A stretch of DNA of 64,000 bases, taken from assembly GCF_030698125.1 (NCBI RefSeq), contig NZ_JAUYNV010000010.1, positions 1-64,000 on the forward strand, written 5' to 3'. Of this stretch, positions 48,652 to 59,069 are shown in pieces; position 1 is the first letter of the stretch, and every line of letters begins with the position of its first letter. The notes below the pieces were generated by a model, which searched no databases, was not told the DNA's origin, and was given only the letters and a program-made list of their open reading frames with translations. Made by a program: the position numbers and the translations under genes. This DNA comes from Methyloversatilis sp. (GTDB taxonomy: Bacteria > Pseudomonadota > Gammaproteobacteria > Burkholderiales > Rhodocyclaceae).

Positions 48652-48834
48652 GAGGGATAAGGGGGCGTGAGGTGAACACACCGCGCGCCAGCGTGATCAG
48701 GAGCCCCACCGGCTCCTGCAGACAGCGCGCGAAACGGCCTCGGATTCTAGCAGCCCTGAATGGAACGCACTGCCCCGCCAATGCAGGCTGGCAGCGTCAT
48801 TCCCGACCTGACCGATCTTCTGGAAGGATTGCAC

Positions 48835-51618
48835 GTGAATCAACAGGCCCAGACGCCCGTTGCGACGCATGAACGCGCCGCACACGACAAGGACCAGCCG
48901 CTGTTCGACGACATCCGACTGCTCGGCCGCATGCTGGGCGACGTGGTACGCGAACAGGAAGGCAGCCGCATGTTCGAAATCATCGAGAACGTGCGCCAGC
49001 TGTGCGTGCGCTTCCGCCGCGATGACGACCTGGAAGCGCGCGCAGAACTGGCCAAGCTGCTGAACGGATTGAGCGACGACGACACCATCATCGTGGTGCG
49101 CGCCTTCAGCTACTTCCTGCATCTGGCCAATATCGCAGAGGACCAGCACCACATACGGCGCGCACGCGCGCACGCCATCGCCGGCGACGCGCCACGTCCG
49201 GGCACGCTGGCCAATGCGCTGGGCAAGGCGCTTGACGCCAAGGTACCGGCGGAAGAAATTCTTGGCTTCTTCCGCGACGCGCTTGTCGTGCCAGTGCTGA
49301 CCGCCCACCCGACCGAGGTGCAGCGCAAGAGCATCCTCAGCCAGGAAATGAAGATCGCGCGGCTGATCGACGAGCGCGACCGCACCCGCCTGACCCCTGA
49401 CGAGCTGGCCGACCACGACGAAGCGGTGCGGCGCACGATCACTTCGCTGTGGCAGACCCGCATGCTGCGTCGCACGCGCCTGTCGGTCGCCGACGAGGTG
49501 ATCAACGGGCTGTCCTTCTATGACTACACTTTCCTGCGCGAACTGCCGCGCGTCTACAACGCGGTCGAAGACCAGCTCGAAGCGGCCTTCCCGGAGCACA
49601 AGCGCGACATCGGCAGCTTCCTGCGCATGGGTTCGTGGATCGGCGGCGACCGCGACGGCAATCCGTTCGTCACGGCCGACGTGCTGCGCTCGACGCTGCG
49701 CGTGCAGTCGGCCCGCGCGCTGGACTACTACCTGACACAGGTGCACATCCTCGACACCGACCTGTGTTCGACGATGATGCTGAACAATGTCAGCGACGAA
49801 CTGCGCGTACTCGCCGCCACCGCGCCGGACAAGTCGCCGCACCGCGAGGACGAGCTGTACCGGCGCGCGCTGGCCGGCATCTACGCCCGGCTGGCCGCCA
49901 CCGCCCGCACGCTCGATCAGCACGAGGCGCTGTGGAAGGCGGTCGGCGACGCCGACCCCTATCGCAACGCCGCCGAATTCGTGCGCGACCTCGACGTGAT
50001 CCACGACTCGCTGATCGGCCACAAGTCGCGACTGATCGCGCGCGGCCGGCTGCGCCGCCTGCGCCACGCGGCACGCGTATTCGGCTTCCACCTTGCCGCG
50101 CTCGACCTGCGCCAGAACTCCGATGTGCACGAGCGGGTGATCGCCGAGCTTTTGGCCCGGGCGCATGTGTGCAACAACTATCTCGAACTGCGCGAAGAGC
50201 AGCGCATCGAAATACTGATCAACGAGCTGGGCACGCCGCGGCCACTGACGTCGAGCTTCATGCAGTTTTCCGAAGAAACCGAGGGCGAACTGGCGATCGC
50301 CCGCACGGCGGCTCAGATGCACGCGCTGTACGGCCCCGAAGCACTGCCCAACTACATCATTTCCAAGGCCGACGGCGTATCGGACATGCTGGAGGTGGCG
50401 CTGATCCTGAAGGAAGTCGGGCTGCTGAACGTGCATGAGCGGCGCGCCGCGATGAACATCATTCCGCTGTTCGAAACCATCGGCGATCTGCGCAATGCAC
50501 CGCGCGTGATGGACCGCATCTTCACCATCCCGATCTGGCGCGTGCTGCTCGATGCCCGCTCGACGACGCAGGAAGTGATGCTGGGCTATTCCGATTCGAA
50601 CAAGGACGGCGGCTTCCTGACTTCGGGCTGGGAGCTGTACAAGGCGGAAACCCGGCTGGTGCAGGTGTTCAAGCGGCACGGCGTGCGGCTGCGTCTGTTC
50701 CATGGCCGCGGAGGTTCGGTCGGTCGTGGCGGCGGCCCGAGCTTCCAGGCCATCCTCGCGCAGCCGGCCGGCGCGGTGCAGGGCCAGATCAGGGTCACCG
50801 AACAGGGCGAGGTGATCGCGTCGAAGTATTCGAATCCCGATGTCGGCCGTCGCAATCTGGAAGTGCTGGCCGCCGCCACCTTCGAGGCGACGCTGCTGGG
50901 CAAGCGCGAAGGCGATGCGCCGCCGGAATTCACCGACGCGATGGAAGAGCTGTCCGGCTATGCCTTCAAGGCCTACCGCAATCTGGTCTATGAAACCGAA
51001 GGCTTCGAGAAGTACTTCTGGGAGTCGACGGTCATTTCGGAAATCGCCGAGCTGAATATCGGCTCGCGCCCGGCCTCGCGCAAGAAGGGCCAGAAGATCG
51101 AGGACCTGCGCGCGATTCCATGGGTGTTTTCGTGGTCACAGTGCCGCCTCATGCTGCCGGGCTGGTACGGCTTCGGCACCGCGGTGAACGAATATCGCGC
51201 CAAGCACGCCGACGGTCTGGCGCGGCTGCAGGCCATCGTGCACGAGTGGCCGTTCTTCGCGACGCTGATTTCCAATATCGACATGGTGCTGTCGAAGACC
51301 GACATCGCGATCGCCAGCCGCTACGCCGAGCTGGTCGAGGACGAGGCGCTGCGCAGCGCGATCTTCTCGCGCATCCGCGCGGAATGGCAGTCCACGCTGG
51401 AGGCGGTGAGCCAGATCACCGGCGCGCCGGAACTGCTGTCCACCAATCCGCTGCTCGCCCGCTCGATTCGCAACCGCTTCCCCTACATGGAGCCGCTGAA
51501 CCACCTGCAGGTCGAACTGCTGCGCCGTTTCCGCAGCGGCAACCGCCACGAACGCACCCGTCGGTCCATCCACCTCACCATCAACGGCGTGGCTGCGGCG
51601 CTGCGCAACAGCGGGTAA
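48835..51618 (+). CDS. ppc: Phosphoenolpyruvate carboxylase
   Basis: A roughly 927-residue enzyme adding bicarbonate to PEP to give oxaloacetate. Active-site segments: [13 protein letters not shown] (catalytic His), [40 protein letters not shown], the [12 protein letters not shown] lid region, and the C-terminal [22 protein letters not shown] with a typical terminal [11 protein letters not shown]. In serine-cycle methylotrophs PEP carboxylase fixes CO2 for assimilation. GTG 48835 is preferred, as GGAAGGA precedes it; ATG 48760 would add 25 residues. Confidence 0.95.
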   Translation: MNQQAQTPVATHERAAHDKDQPLFDDIRLLGRMLGDVVREQEGSRMFEIIENVRQLCVRFRRDDDLEARAELAKLLNGLSDDDTIIVVRAFSYFLHLANIAEDQHHIRRARAHAIAGDAPRPGTLANALGKALDAKVPAEEILGFFRDALVVPVLTAHPTEVQRKSILSQEMKIARLIDERDRTRLTPDELADHDEAVRRTITSLWQTRMLRRTRLSVADEVINGLSFYDYTFLRELPRVYNAVEDQLEAAFPEHKRDIGSFLRMGSWIGGDRDGNPFVTADVLRSTLRVQSARALDYYLTQVHILDTDLCSTMMLNNVSDELRVLAATAPDKSPHREDELYRRALAGIYARLAATARTLDQHEALWKAVGDADPYRNAAEFVRDLDVIHDSLIGHKSRLIARGRLRRLRHAARVFGFHLAALDLRQNSDVHERVIAELLARAHVCNNYLELREEQRIEILINELGTPRPLTSSFMQFSEETEGELAIARTAAQMHALYGPEALPNYIISKADGVSDMLEVALILKEVGLLNVHERRAAMNIIPLFETIGDLRNAPRVMDRIFTIPIWRVLLDARSTTQEVMLGYSDSNKDGGFLTSGWELYKAETRLVQVFKRHGVRLRLFHGRGGSVGRGGGPSFQAILAQPAGAVQGQIRVTEQGEVIASKYSNPDVGRRNLEVLAAATFEATLLGKREGDAPPEFTDAMEELSGYAFKAYRNLVYETEGFEKYFWESTVISEIAELNIGSRPASRKKGQKIEDLRAIPWVFSWSQCRLMLPGWYGFGTAVNEYRAKHADGLARLQAIVHEWPFFATLISNIDMVLSKTDIAIASRYAELVEDEALRSAIFSRIRAEWQSTLEAVSQITGAPELLSTNPLLARSIRNRFPYMEPLNHLQVELLRRFRSGNRHERTRRSIHLTINGVAAALRNSG

Positions 51619-51931
51619 TTCGGCAAGGGGGTGCGTGCGACGAGTGCTGCCCCCCACACCCCGCTCAGCCTGCGCCTGCGCCGCCACAGCCACCATACAA
51701 CGCAAAATTTTTCTGTCGGAGTGGCGTCGTGTGTGAGCGGCGTTCCCGCCGCGATCAGTGCCGCGATGGTCACCGTGCAAAGTGCGTATCGCGGCGGGGG
51801 CGGAGCGGGGGTTTCGGCGAGCACTGCTCGCCGCCCGCAGAGCCGGCCGGCCATGCAGGGCCGGCAGTGGATCGCCGCTCCCACAAAAATCTCACTTCTC
51901 GCGGCTCCGACGCGTGCCGATGCAGAAACGG
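51619..51931. other. Intergenic region between ppc and algR
   Basis: No gene is supported in these 313 bases. They contain repeat copy D (51807-51870) and an AT-rich patch near 51700-51720. Neither end shows a clear intrinsic terminator. Confidence 0.6.
51807..51870 (+). repeat. Two-hairpin intergenic repeat, copy D
   Basis: Stem 1 pairs 51815-51822 with 51826-51833; stem 2 pairs 51846-51852 with 51859-51865. The GGGGTTTCG start and CGCCCGC middle match copies A to C, while the stem bases differ with pairing kept. Confidence 0.72.
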
Positions 51932-52717
51932 CTACCCGCGCCCGGTTTCCGCGAATTCTGCCTTGACCTGCGCCCACTGCCGGCGGCTGACCGGGAGGCG
52001 CTCTTCCAGCCCTTTCAGCACGACTGCCCAGTGGCCGTCGGTGCCGTCGCGCACCTGCTCGAAACCGACCACGGCATCGCGCGCGACCAGGCAGCTGCGA
52101 TGGATGCGCACGAATCGGCTGGCGAATTCCTGCTCCAGCGCAGCCAGCGGTTCCTCCAGCAGGTATTCGCGTTCGGCGGTGCGCGCGGTGACGTACTTGA
52201 GCTCGGCGCGCAGATACAGCACATCGCGCACCGGCACCAGCAGGATGCGGCCGCGTTCGCTGCACGACAGGTGCAGGCGTCCGCCGGGCAACAGGCTCTG
52301 CACGACGTCGGCCGGCACCGCCCGGCCGGGCACGCGGCGCAGCGCATCGAGCAGACGGGCGGCGCGCACCGGCTTGAGCAGGTAATCGACGGCATTCAGT
52401 TCGAAGGCGCGCACCGCGTACTGGTCGTAGGCGGTGCAGAACACCAGCGTCGGTGGCGTAGGCAGCCGGCCGAGGTGCGCGGCCAGTTCGATGCCATCCA
52501 TGCCGGGCATGCGGATGTCGACCAGCGCCAGATCGGCCGCATCGTGCGGCGGCAGCGCCTGCAGCGCGTCGAGCGCCTCATGCCCGTTGGCTGCTTCGCC
52601 GACCACGCGATTGGGCAGTTCGGGTGCGATGTCGGACAACAGGGCGCGCAGACGCAGGCGGGCTGGCGCCTCGTCGTCGGCGATGAACACGCGCAGTTCG
52701 GCCGGCCGGTCGATCAT
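51932..52717 (-). CDS. algR: LytTR-family response regulator, AlgR-like
   Basis: A 261-residue regulator. A receiver domain (FIADDEAPARLRLRALL; phospho-acceptor Asp in LALVDIRMPGMDG; Lys in YLLKPV) is followed by a LytTR DNA-binding domain (DVLYLRAELKYVTART, RFVRIHRSCLV, LPVSRRQW). In Pseudomonas AlgR controls alginate and type IV pili; here the targets are unknown. It overlaps the upstream kinase gene by 4 bp. Confidence 0.88.
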   Translation of the reverse strand: MIDRPAELRVFIADDEAPARLRLRALLSDIAPELPNRVVGEAANGHEALDALQALPPHDAADLALVDIRMPGMDGIELAAHLGRLPTPPTLVFCTAYDQYAVRAFELNAVDYLLKPVRAARLLDALRRVPGRAVPADVVQSLLPGGRLHLSCSERGRILLVPVRDVLYLRAELKYVTARTAEREYLLEEPLAALEQEFASRFVRIHRSCLVARDAVVGFEQVRDGTDGHWAVVLKGLEERLPVSRRQWAQVKAEFAETGRG

Positions 52718-53730
52718 GTGGCCGCCCGGTACGGAAAGCGGATGCGCACCCGGTACAGGCCGTCCTGTTCGCCTGCATCGAGTTGTGCTTCGAGATCGAA
52801 GAACAGCATCAGCCGCTCACGGATATTGTCCAGCGCCATGCGGTTGCCGCCGCCGTGCGCCGACATCCGGCCGTCGCGCGGCGGCGCCGGATTGTCGATC
52901 TCGACCACCACTTCGTTGCCGCTGCGCGTGACGCTGACCCTGACTTCGCCATTGCCGGCCATCGGCTCGACGCCGTGATAGACCGCATTTTCGAGCAGCG
53001 GCTGCAGCATCAGCGGCGGCACGCGGGCGTCCGGCGGGCAGCCGTCGGTCTGCCACAGCACGCCGAGCCGGTCGCCCAGACGCAGTTTTTCCAGCGCCAT
53101 GTACTGGCGGCACAGGGCAAGTTCCTCGCCCAGGGTGACCAGTTCGCGGTTTTCGCGCATCAGCACGCGGAACAGGTCTGACAGCTCCTCGAGCGCCCGT
53201 TCGGCCCGACGCGGGTCCTCGCGCATGATGCCCAGCACCGCATTCAGGCTGTTGAACAGGAAGTGCGGCCGGATGCGCGCCGACAGTGCCATCAGTCGCG
53301 CCTGCGCGATGGCCGGGCCGAGGGCCCGTTCCTGCACGGTGAAATAGACCATCGCCGCGGCCGACGCGAGCAGCGCCCACAGGGCCTCGCGCACCGGCCA
53401 GGCCTTCATGTCCTCGATCGCCCAGCCGGTCATGGCTTCGGCGAGCAAGGTACAGACGAGCGCACACAGCGCCACCAGCGCCCAGCCCGCGCGCACCGGC
53501 AGGCGGGCGAACAGCGGCGCCGCGAGATAAAGCAGCAGCAACGACATCAGCAGCGCTGGTTCGACCCGCGCCGCCATCTCCATGGCATCGAGCGGCAGCG
53601 CATCCCAGCTGCGATTGCGCGCCAGCAGCGCCAATGCGGCCAGTGCATTGACCAGCAGCACGGTGCGCAGCACCACGCCCAGGTTGCGCCAGTCGGGCGC
53701 GCGCGACGGCCTCAAGCGGCGCTCCGCCAC
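52714..53730 (-). CDS. algZ: LytS/AlgZ-type sensor histidine kinase
   Basis: A 338-residue membrane kinase. Four transmembrane helices cover about residues 18-145. The His_kinase motif is [19 protein letters not shown] (phospho-acceptor His), and an ATPase domain follows ([30 protein letters not shown]). It pairs with the AlgR-like regulator through a 4-bp overlap and is divergent from argH, as in many beta- and gammaproteobacteria. Confidence 0.87.
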   Translation of the reverse strand: MAERRLRPSRAPDWRNLGVVLRTVLLVNALAALALLARNRSWDALPLDAMEMAARVEPALLMSLLLLYLAAPLFARLPVRAGWALVALCALVCTLLAEAMTGWAIEDMKAWPVREALWALLASAAAMVYFTVQERALGPAIAQARLMALSARIRPHFLFNSLNAVLGIMREDPRRAERALEELSDLFRVLMRENRELVTLGEELALCRQYMALEKLRLGDRLGVLWQTDGCPPDARVPPLMLQPLLENAVYHGVEPMAGNGEVRVSVTRSGNEVVVEIDNPAPPRDGRMSAHGGGNRMALDNIRERLMLFFDLEAQLDAGEQDGLYRVRIRFPYRAAT

Positions 53731-53810
53731 GGGCAGACTGCCCGGTGGCCTATACTTGCAGTCCTTTTTCCGACGCTTCTCATCGCGCGTTTCTTCTACC
53801 TGTTGCCATC

Positions 53811-55214
53811 ATGAGCCATCCTTCGCAGCCCGAGCCGACCAAGGCCTGGTCGGGCCGTTTTTCAGAGCCGGTGTCCGAACTGGTGAAACGTTACACCGCT
53901 TCGGTATTTTTTGACCGCCGCATGTGGCGGCAGGACATCCGCGGCTCGCTGGCCCACGCCGCCATGCTGGCGCGTCAGGGCATCATCGCGCAGGCCGATC
54001 TGGACGACATCCGGCGCGGCATGGCGCAGATCGAGGCGGAAATCGAGAACGGGCAGTTCGACTGGAATCTCGACGACGAAGATGTGCACCTCAATATAGA
54101 GAAGCGCCTGACCGCGCTGGTCGGCGACGCCGGCAAGCGGCTGCACACAGGCCGCAGCCGCAATGACCAGGTGGCGACCGACATCCGGCTGTGGTTGCGC
54201 GACGAGATCGACGTCATCCTCGCCCGCCTGACCGACTTCCAGTCCGCCCTGCTCGATCTGGCCGCCCAGCACACCGACACCGCGATGCCCGGCTTTACCC
54301 ACCTGCAGGTGGCGCAGCCGGTCACCTTCGGCCACCACCTGCTGGCCTATTTCGAAATGGCGCAGCGCGACCGCGAACGCCTGATCGACTGCCGCCGCCG
54401 CACCAACCGGCTGCCGCTCGGTTCGGCTGCGCTGGCCGGCACCAGCTTTCCGATCGACCGTCACTTCGTCGCCGAGCAGCTGGGGTTCGAGGCGGTGTCC
54501 GAAAATTCGCTCGACGCGGTCAGCGATCGCGACTTCGCCATCGAGTTCTGCGCGGCCGCGGCGCTGGTGATGATCCACCTGTCGCGCATGTCCGAAGAAC
54601 TGATCCTGTGGATGAGCCCGCGCGTCGGTTTCATCGATCTGGCCGACCGCTTCTGCACCGGCTCGTCGATCATGCCGCAGAAGAAGAACCCGGACGTGCC
54701 CGAACTGGTGCGTGGCAAGACCGGCCGCGTCAACGGCCATCTGGTCGGGCTGCTCACGCTGATGAAGGGCCAGCCGCTGGCCTACAACAAGGACAATCAG
54801 GAAGACAAGGAACCGCTGTTCGACACCGCCGACACGCTGCGCGACACGCTCACCATCTTCGCCGACATGATGACCGGCATCCGGGTCAAGCCCGATGCGA
54901 TGCGCGCCGCACTGCGTCAGGGTTTCGCCACCGCCACCGACCTGGCCGACTGGCTGGTCAAGCGCGGCCTGCCGTTCCGCGACGCGCACGAGGCGGTGGC
55001 CCGTGCAGTGCGTCTGGCTGAACAGAAAGGATGCGACGTGTCCGACCTGTCGCTCGACGAGCTGAAATCGTTCTCGCCGCTGGTCGACGCATCCGTGTAT
55101 GCGGTGCTGACGGTCGAAGGATCGCTGTCGGCGCGCAATCACATCGGCGGCACGGCGCCGGAACAGGTGCGCGCCGCCATCGTGCGCGCCCGCGCCCGCC
55201 TGGCGGCGGGCTGA
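53811..55214 (+). CDS. argH: Argininosuccinate lyase
   Basis: A 467-residue enzyme of the fumarase/aspartase superfamily, last step of arginine synthesis. Motifs: [55 protein letters not shown] and the signature [20 protein letters not shown] with the catalytic Ser loop. The start at 53811 gives the usual N-terminus. Confidence 0.97.
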   Translation: MSHPSQPEPTKAWSGRFSEPVSELVKRYTASVFFDRRMWRQDIRGSLAHAAMLARQGIIAQADLDDIRRGMAQIEAEIENGQFDWNLDDEDVHLNIEKRLTALVGDAGKRLHTGRSRNDQVATDIRLWLRDEIDVILARLTDFQSALLDLAAQHTDTAMPGFTHLQVAQPVTFGHHLLAYFEMAQRDRERLIDCRRRTNRLPLGSAALAGTSFPIDRHFVAEQLGFEAVSENSLDAVSDRDFAIEFCAAAALVMIHLSRMSEELILWMSPRVGFIDLADRFCTGSSIMPQKKNPDVPELVRGKTGRVNGHLVGLLTLMKGQPLAYNKDNQEDKEPLFDTADTLRDTLTIFADMMTGIRVKPDAMRAALRQGFATATDLADWLVKRGLPFRDAHEAVARAVRLAEQKGCDVSDLSLDELKSFSPLVDASVYAVLTVEGSLSARNHIGGTAPEQVRAAIVRARARLAAG

Positions 55215-55266
55215 GCCATGGCCGACCCCAGGCCGCTGTTTGCTCCCAACCCGGCCGGCCGCTGAC

Positions 55267-56577
55267 ATGGACCTGCTCGGCAAGTACCGCATCCAGCGCC
55301 TGCTCGGCGAAGGCGCGACCTCGAAGGTATTCCTCGCGCACGACCCGTTCGGCAACCGCGACGTGGCGATCAAGATCGTCGCGCGCGGTGTGGCCGACGG
55401 CGAAGGCGGCAAGTCCGAGCGTTTCCAGAAAAAGTTCTTCATCGCCGAGGCCTCGCTGGCGGGCAAGCTGACCCACCCGCACATCGTGCAGATCTACGAC
55501 GCGGTGGCCGACGCCGATCCGGCGTATCTGGTCATGGAATACGTGCGTGGCGGCACGCTGGAGCCGCACACCCGGCCGGACCGGCTGCTGCCGATCGGCG
55601 ACGTGCTTGAAATGATTTTCAAATGCACGCGCGCGCTCGACTTCGCGTGGCGGCTCGGGGTGATCCACCGCGATCTGAAGCCGGCCAACATCATGCGCGT
55701 GGAAGAGCCGCGCAACGATGGTCACCACCAGCCGGGCACCAATGTGAAGGTGTCGGACTTCGGCGCCGCGATGTCGATCTCGGCCAGCGAAACCCAGGTG
55801 TCGGGCGTCGGCTCGCCGGCCTACATGAGTCCGCAGCAGATCAAGGAACACCCGCTGAACCACCAGACCGACATCTTTTCGCTCGGCGTGGTGATGTACC
55901 AGTTGCTGACCGGCCAGCTGCCGTTCCAGGGCAGCAACAACTACAGCATGATGTACCAGATCACGCACGCCGAGCCGGTGCCGCCATCGGCGCTGCGGCC
56001 CGAGCTGCCGCCGGCGCTGGACGCCATCGTGATGCGCGCATTGCAGAAGTCGCTCGACGACCGCTACCCGACCTGGGACGCCTTTTCCTTCGATCTGGCC
56101 GAAGCCTTCCGCGGCGAATCGCTGCGCGAACACGACAACCGTATCGCCGACAGCGAAAAATTCAACTCGCTGCGCCGGCTCGCCTTCTTCCGCGATTTCA
56201 CCGATGTCGAACTGTGGGAAGTGGTGCGGCTGGGCGAATGGCATCGCGTGGCCGGCGGCCAGATGCTGTTGCGCGAGGGCGATGCAGCCGACGGCTTCTT
56301 CATTCTCGCCGAGGGTGAAGTGAAGGTGACCAAGGCGCGCAAGCTGCTGAACGTACTGTCGGCCGGCGAATGCGTCGGCGAAATGGCCTGGCTGACGCCG
56401 GAGCGCGGCACGCGCGGCGCCGATGTGTCGACGCTGTGCGAGTCGGTCGTGATCCATCTGGCCAATGCCGCACTGGAGCGCGCGTCCGAACCTTGCCGCC
56501 ACCGCTTCGACCGCGCCTTCCTGCGCATCCTCGTCGAGCGGCTGGCGCTGGCCAACCAGCGGCTCACCAACGTCTGA
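55267..56577 (+). CDS. Serine/threonine protein kinase fused to a cNMP-binding-like domain (first copy)
   Basis: A 436-residue cytosolic protein. The kinase domain (about 7-280) is complete: glycine loop GEGATSKV, Lys36 (VAIKIV), HRDLKPAN with Asp136, and DFG with Asp164. An activation segment with GSPAYMSPQQ follows. The C-terminal part (about 295-436) looks like a cyclic-nucleotide-binding beta-roll (LREGDAADGFFILAEGEVKV, GECVGEMAWLTPERGTRGADV), but the cNMP-binding Arg region is degenerate. No transmembrane helix is seen. The stop lies 3 bp before its paralogue. Confidence 0.88.
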   Translation: MDLLGKYRIQRLLGEGATSKVFLAHDPFGNRDVAIKIVARGVADGEGGKSERFQKKFFIAEASLAGKLTHPHIVQIYDAVADADPAYLVMEYVRGGTLEPHTRPDRLLPIGDVLEMIFKCTRALDFAWRLGVIHRDLKPANIMRVEEPRNDGHHQPGTNVKVSDFGAAMSISASETQVSGVGSPAYMSPQQIKEHPLNHQTDIFSLGVVMYQLLTGQLPFQGSNNYSMMYQITHAEPVPPSALRPELPPALDAIVMRALQKSLDDRYPTWDAFSFDLAEAFRGESLREHDNRIADSEKFNSLRRLAFFRDFTDVELWEVVRLGEWHRVAGGQMLLREGDAADGFFILAEGEVKVTKARKLLNVLSAGECVGEMAWLTPERGTRGADVSTLCESVVIHLANAALERASEPCRHRFDRAFLRILVERLALANQRLTNV

Positions 56578-56580
56578 ACG

Positions 56581-57903
56581 ATGGACAGCCTGCGTCCGAA
56601 GGACTACCAGGCCGGCAGCACGCTCGGCCGCTACCAGCTGCGGCGCATCATCGGTCGCGGCAGCACGAGCACCGTCTGGCTCGCGTGGGATCCGGCCACG
56701 CAGCGCGAGGTGGCGATCAAGTGCATCGATCCCGACGTGCTGAACGACCGCACGCGCGGCAAGATGCACCGCAACCTGCTGATCAACGAGGCGTCGCTGG
56801 CCGACAAGCTGCAGCACCCGCACATCGTTCCGATCTACGACGCGGTGGTCGGCGACGACCAAGCGTGGATCGTCATGGAATACGTGGCCGGCGGCACGCT
56901 CGACGCGCACACCCAGCGGCCGTTCCTGCTGCCGGTCGAGCGCATCGTCGAACTGATGTTCAAGTGCACCCGCGCACTCGACTACGCCTGCCAGCTCGGC
57001 ATCACGCACCGTGACATCAAGCCGGCCAACATCCTGCTGACGCGCGACGGCGACATCAAGCTGAGCGATTTCGGCGCCGCGATGTTTACCGCCAACCAGC
57101 GCACCCAGGTCGAAGGCGTCGGTTCGCCGGCCTATATGAGCCCGCAGCAGGTGCGCGAAATGCCGCTGAACCACCAGACCGACATCTATTCTCTCGGCGT
57201 CGTGCTGTACCAGCTGCTGGCCGGCGAGCTTCCATTCCAGGCCAGCAACAACTACAGCCTCGTGTACCAGATCATCCACGTCGAGCCGCCGCCACCTTCT
57301 GTGCACCGGCCCGGCCTGCCGCCGGCGCTCGACGCCGTGGTCGCCCGCGCCATGCACAAGGACATTGCGCTGCGCTACGCGAACTGGACCGGATTCACGC
57401 ACGACCTCGCCCAGGCGTTCCGCAACCGCAGGCTCAGGCCGCGCGACAAAGATTCCGATTCGGCGGAACACTTCCGGCTGTTGCGCACCCTCTCTTTCTT
57501 CACCGACTTCAGCGATGTCGAACTGTGGGAAGTCGCGCGTTTCGCGCGACTCGAACGCGTCGCCGCCGGCACATTGCTGATGAAGGATGGCGAACAGGGC
57601 GACCACCTGTACGTGATTGCCGAAGGCGATGTATCGGTATCGAAGTTTGGCCGTACGCTGACCATCCTGACCGCCGGCGAGTGCTGCGGCGAAATGTCCA
57701 TCGTCGCACGCGACCAGAAGCTGCGCGCCAACGACGTGCATAGCAATACCGACAGCCTGCTGTTCGTGATCGACGGCGAGCGCATCCGCCGCGCGTCCGA
57801 AACCTGCCGCATGCGTTTCTACGAAGTATTCCTGCAGGTGCTGGCGAGCCGGCTGTCGTCAGCCAATGCGCGCCTGGCCGACAGCTGGGGCCAGGGCGCG
57901 TGA
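56581..57903 (+). CDS. Serine/threonine protein kinase fused to a cNMP-binding-like domain (second copy)
   Basis: A 440-residue paralogue of the preceding protein with the same order. Kinase residues: GRGSTSTV loop, Lys47 (VAIKCI), HRDIKPAN with Asp145 and DFG with Asp163. The C-terminal beta-roll (LLMKDGEQGDHLYVIAEGDVSV, GECCGEMSIVA) lacks the canonical phosphate-binding Arg pattern. Long shared blocks between the two proteins (PLNHQTDI.SLGVV.YQLL, SNNYS..YQI.H.EP) point to a tandem duplication. Its stop overlaps the start of the next gene (GTGA), so the three genes are likely one transcript. Confidence 0.88.
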   Translation: MDSLRPKDYQAGSTLGRYQLRRIIGRGSTSTVWLAWDPATQREVAIKCIDPDVLNDRTRGKMHRNLLINEASLADKLQHPHIVPIYDAVVGDDQAWIVMEYVAGGTLDAHTQRPFLLPVERIVELMFKCTRALDYACQLGITHRDIKPANILLTRDGDIKLSDFGAAMFTANQRTQVEGVGSPAYMSPQQVREMPLNHQTDIYSLGVVLYQLLAGELPFQASNNYSLVYQIIHVEPPPPSVHRPGLPPALDAVVARAMHKDIALRYANWTGFTHDLAQAFRNRRLRPRDKDSDSAEHFRLLRTLSFFTDFSDVELWEVARFARLERVAAGTLLMKDGEQGDHLYVIAEGDVSVSKFGRTLTILTAGECCGEMSIVARDQKLRANDVHSNTDSLLFVIDGERIRRASETCRMRFYEVFLQVLASRLSSANARLADSWGQGA

Positions 57904-58778
57904 CGCTGGAGGCGCTGGCACAGCATATCGTCGCGACGCTGGGCAGCCGATTCGAGACATTCAGCGAACTGCCGGCCGGGCGCACCCGGCGGGCGCTGCG
58001 GATCGATACCGGCGACGGGCCGCTGTTCGTCAAGCTCCTGCCGGCCGACCGGGCTGCCGTATTCGCGGCCGAAGCCGACGGCCTGACATTGCTGACGCAG
58101 ACCGACACCTTCCGCGTACCGGCCATACGTTCGCAAGCCAGCCACGACACGTATGCGTGGCTCGCACTCGAATGGCTGGATCTGCAGCCGGTGCGCGATG
58201 CCGACGACGGCCGGCGCTTCGGCGAAGCACTGGCCGCGCTGCACGCTGTGCACGGGCCGCATTACGGCCTGAACCGCGACAACTGGCTGGGCGACAGCCG
58301 TCAGGAAAACGGCAGCTCGGAATCGTGGCCGCTGTTCTTCGCTCGCAAGCGCCTGCTGCCGCAGCTCGCGACCGCGGTAGAAGGCGGGCTGCGCGGGTCG
58401 TTGGTCAGCGACCTACAGGGCATCGTCGAGCGGATCGGCGCGCTGTTCCTCGACTATCGCCCGGCGGCATCACTGCTGCACGGCGACCTGTGGCACGGCA
58501 ATGCCGGCGTCGATGGCGATGGCCGCCCGACGGTATTCGACCCGGCGGTGCATTACGGCGACCGCGAAGCGGATTTCGCGCTGGCCGAAATGTTCGGCGG
58601 CTTTCCGACGACGATGTACGCCACCTACCTGCAGAGCGCACCGCTGCATCCGAATGCCTCGTCGCGACGCGCGCTGTACCGGCTGTACCACCTGCTCAAC
58701 CACTACAACCTTCATGGCACGTCGTATCTGCGCGAGACCGAGCGCACCGCAGCAAGACTGCTGTCGGAACTGACCTGA
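57900..58778 (+). CDS. Fructosamine/ketosamine-3-kinase family protein
   Basis: A 292-residue kinase of the fructosamine-kinase fold. Motifs: LFVKLLPAD (ATP-binding Lys), GLNRDNWLGD, SWPLFFARKRL, LLHGDLWHGNAGV (catalytic Asp) and FDPAVHYGDREADFALAEMFGGFP. The family removes sugar adducts from lysines of glycated proteins, though bacterial substrates are poorly known. GTG 57900 overlaps the kinase gene upstream. The link to two Ser/Thr kinases may be coincidental. Confidence 0.87.
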   Translation: MTLEALAQHIVATLGSRFETFSELPAGRTRRALRIDTGDGPLFVKLLPADRAAVFAAEADGLTLLTQTDTFRVPAIRSQASHDTYAWLALEWLDLQPVRDADDGRRFGEALAALHAVHGPHYGLNRDNWLGDSRQENGSSESWPLFFARKRLLPQLATAVEGGLRGSLVSDLQGIVERIGALFLDYRPAASLLHGDLWHGNAGVDGDGRPTVFDPAVHYGDREADFALAEMFGGFPTTMYATYLQSAPLHPNASSRRALYRLYHLLNHYNLHGTSYLRETERTAARLLSELT

Positions 58779-58908
58779 CGATATACACCTGCATATATTT
58801 GACGCGCAGCGGTTGCACAGGCTTCGATCTGAACGATCGTTCACATCATATTGATTCTGTTGCTTAAGTCTATTTCAAGTTTTTGTGTGCAGTGCAGCAA
58901 AAACAGCT

Positions 58909-58936
58909 TGACTTCGTGTGGACCACCCCTATAATC
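58909..58936 (+). promoter_or_regulatory. Strong sigma-70 promoter of the phasin gene
   Basis: TTGACT (58909-58914), a 16-bp spacer and a consensus TATAAT (58931-58936). Predicted start is near 58943, giving an untranslated leader of about 125 bases before the phasin ATG at 59070. A TGCA-rich near-palindrome just upstream (about 58880-58905) is a possible PhaR operator. No gene is present in 58779-59069. Confidence 0.8.
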
Positions 58937-59069
58937 GTCCTCATGGTGCGGTGCAATACAGACGCTGCTTGGTTTGTATGAGCTGCACGCATTTCGGTGG
59001 CCCGTCAGCGTTTAACGTCTTGTTCGCTTCGTGGTCGCTCTTTCAATCATATGTATGGAGACTTTCACC

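Noticed and set aside
55218-55265. 15-codon reading frame between argH and the first kinase gene
   Set aside because: Too short, no ribosome-binding site, and no codon features to separate it from chance; a leader peptide cannot be argued.
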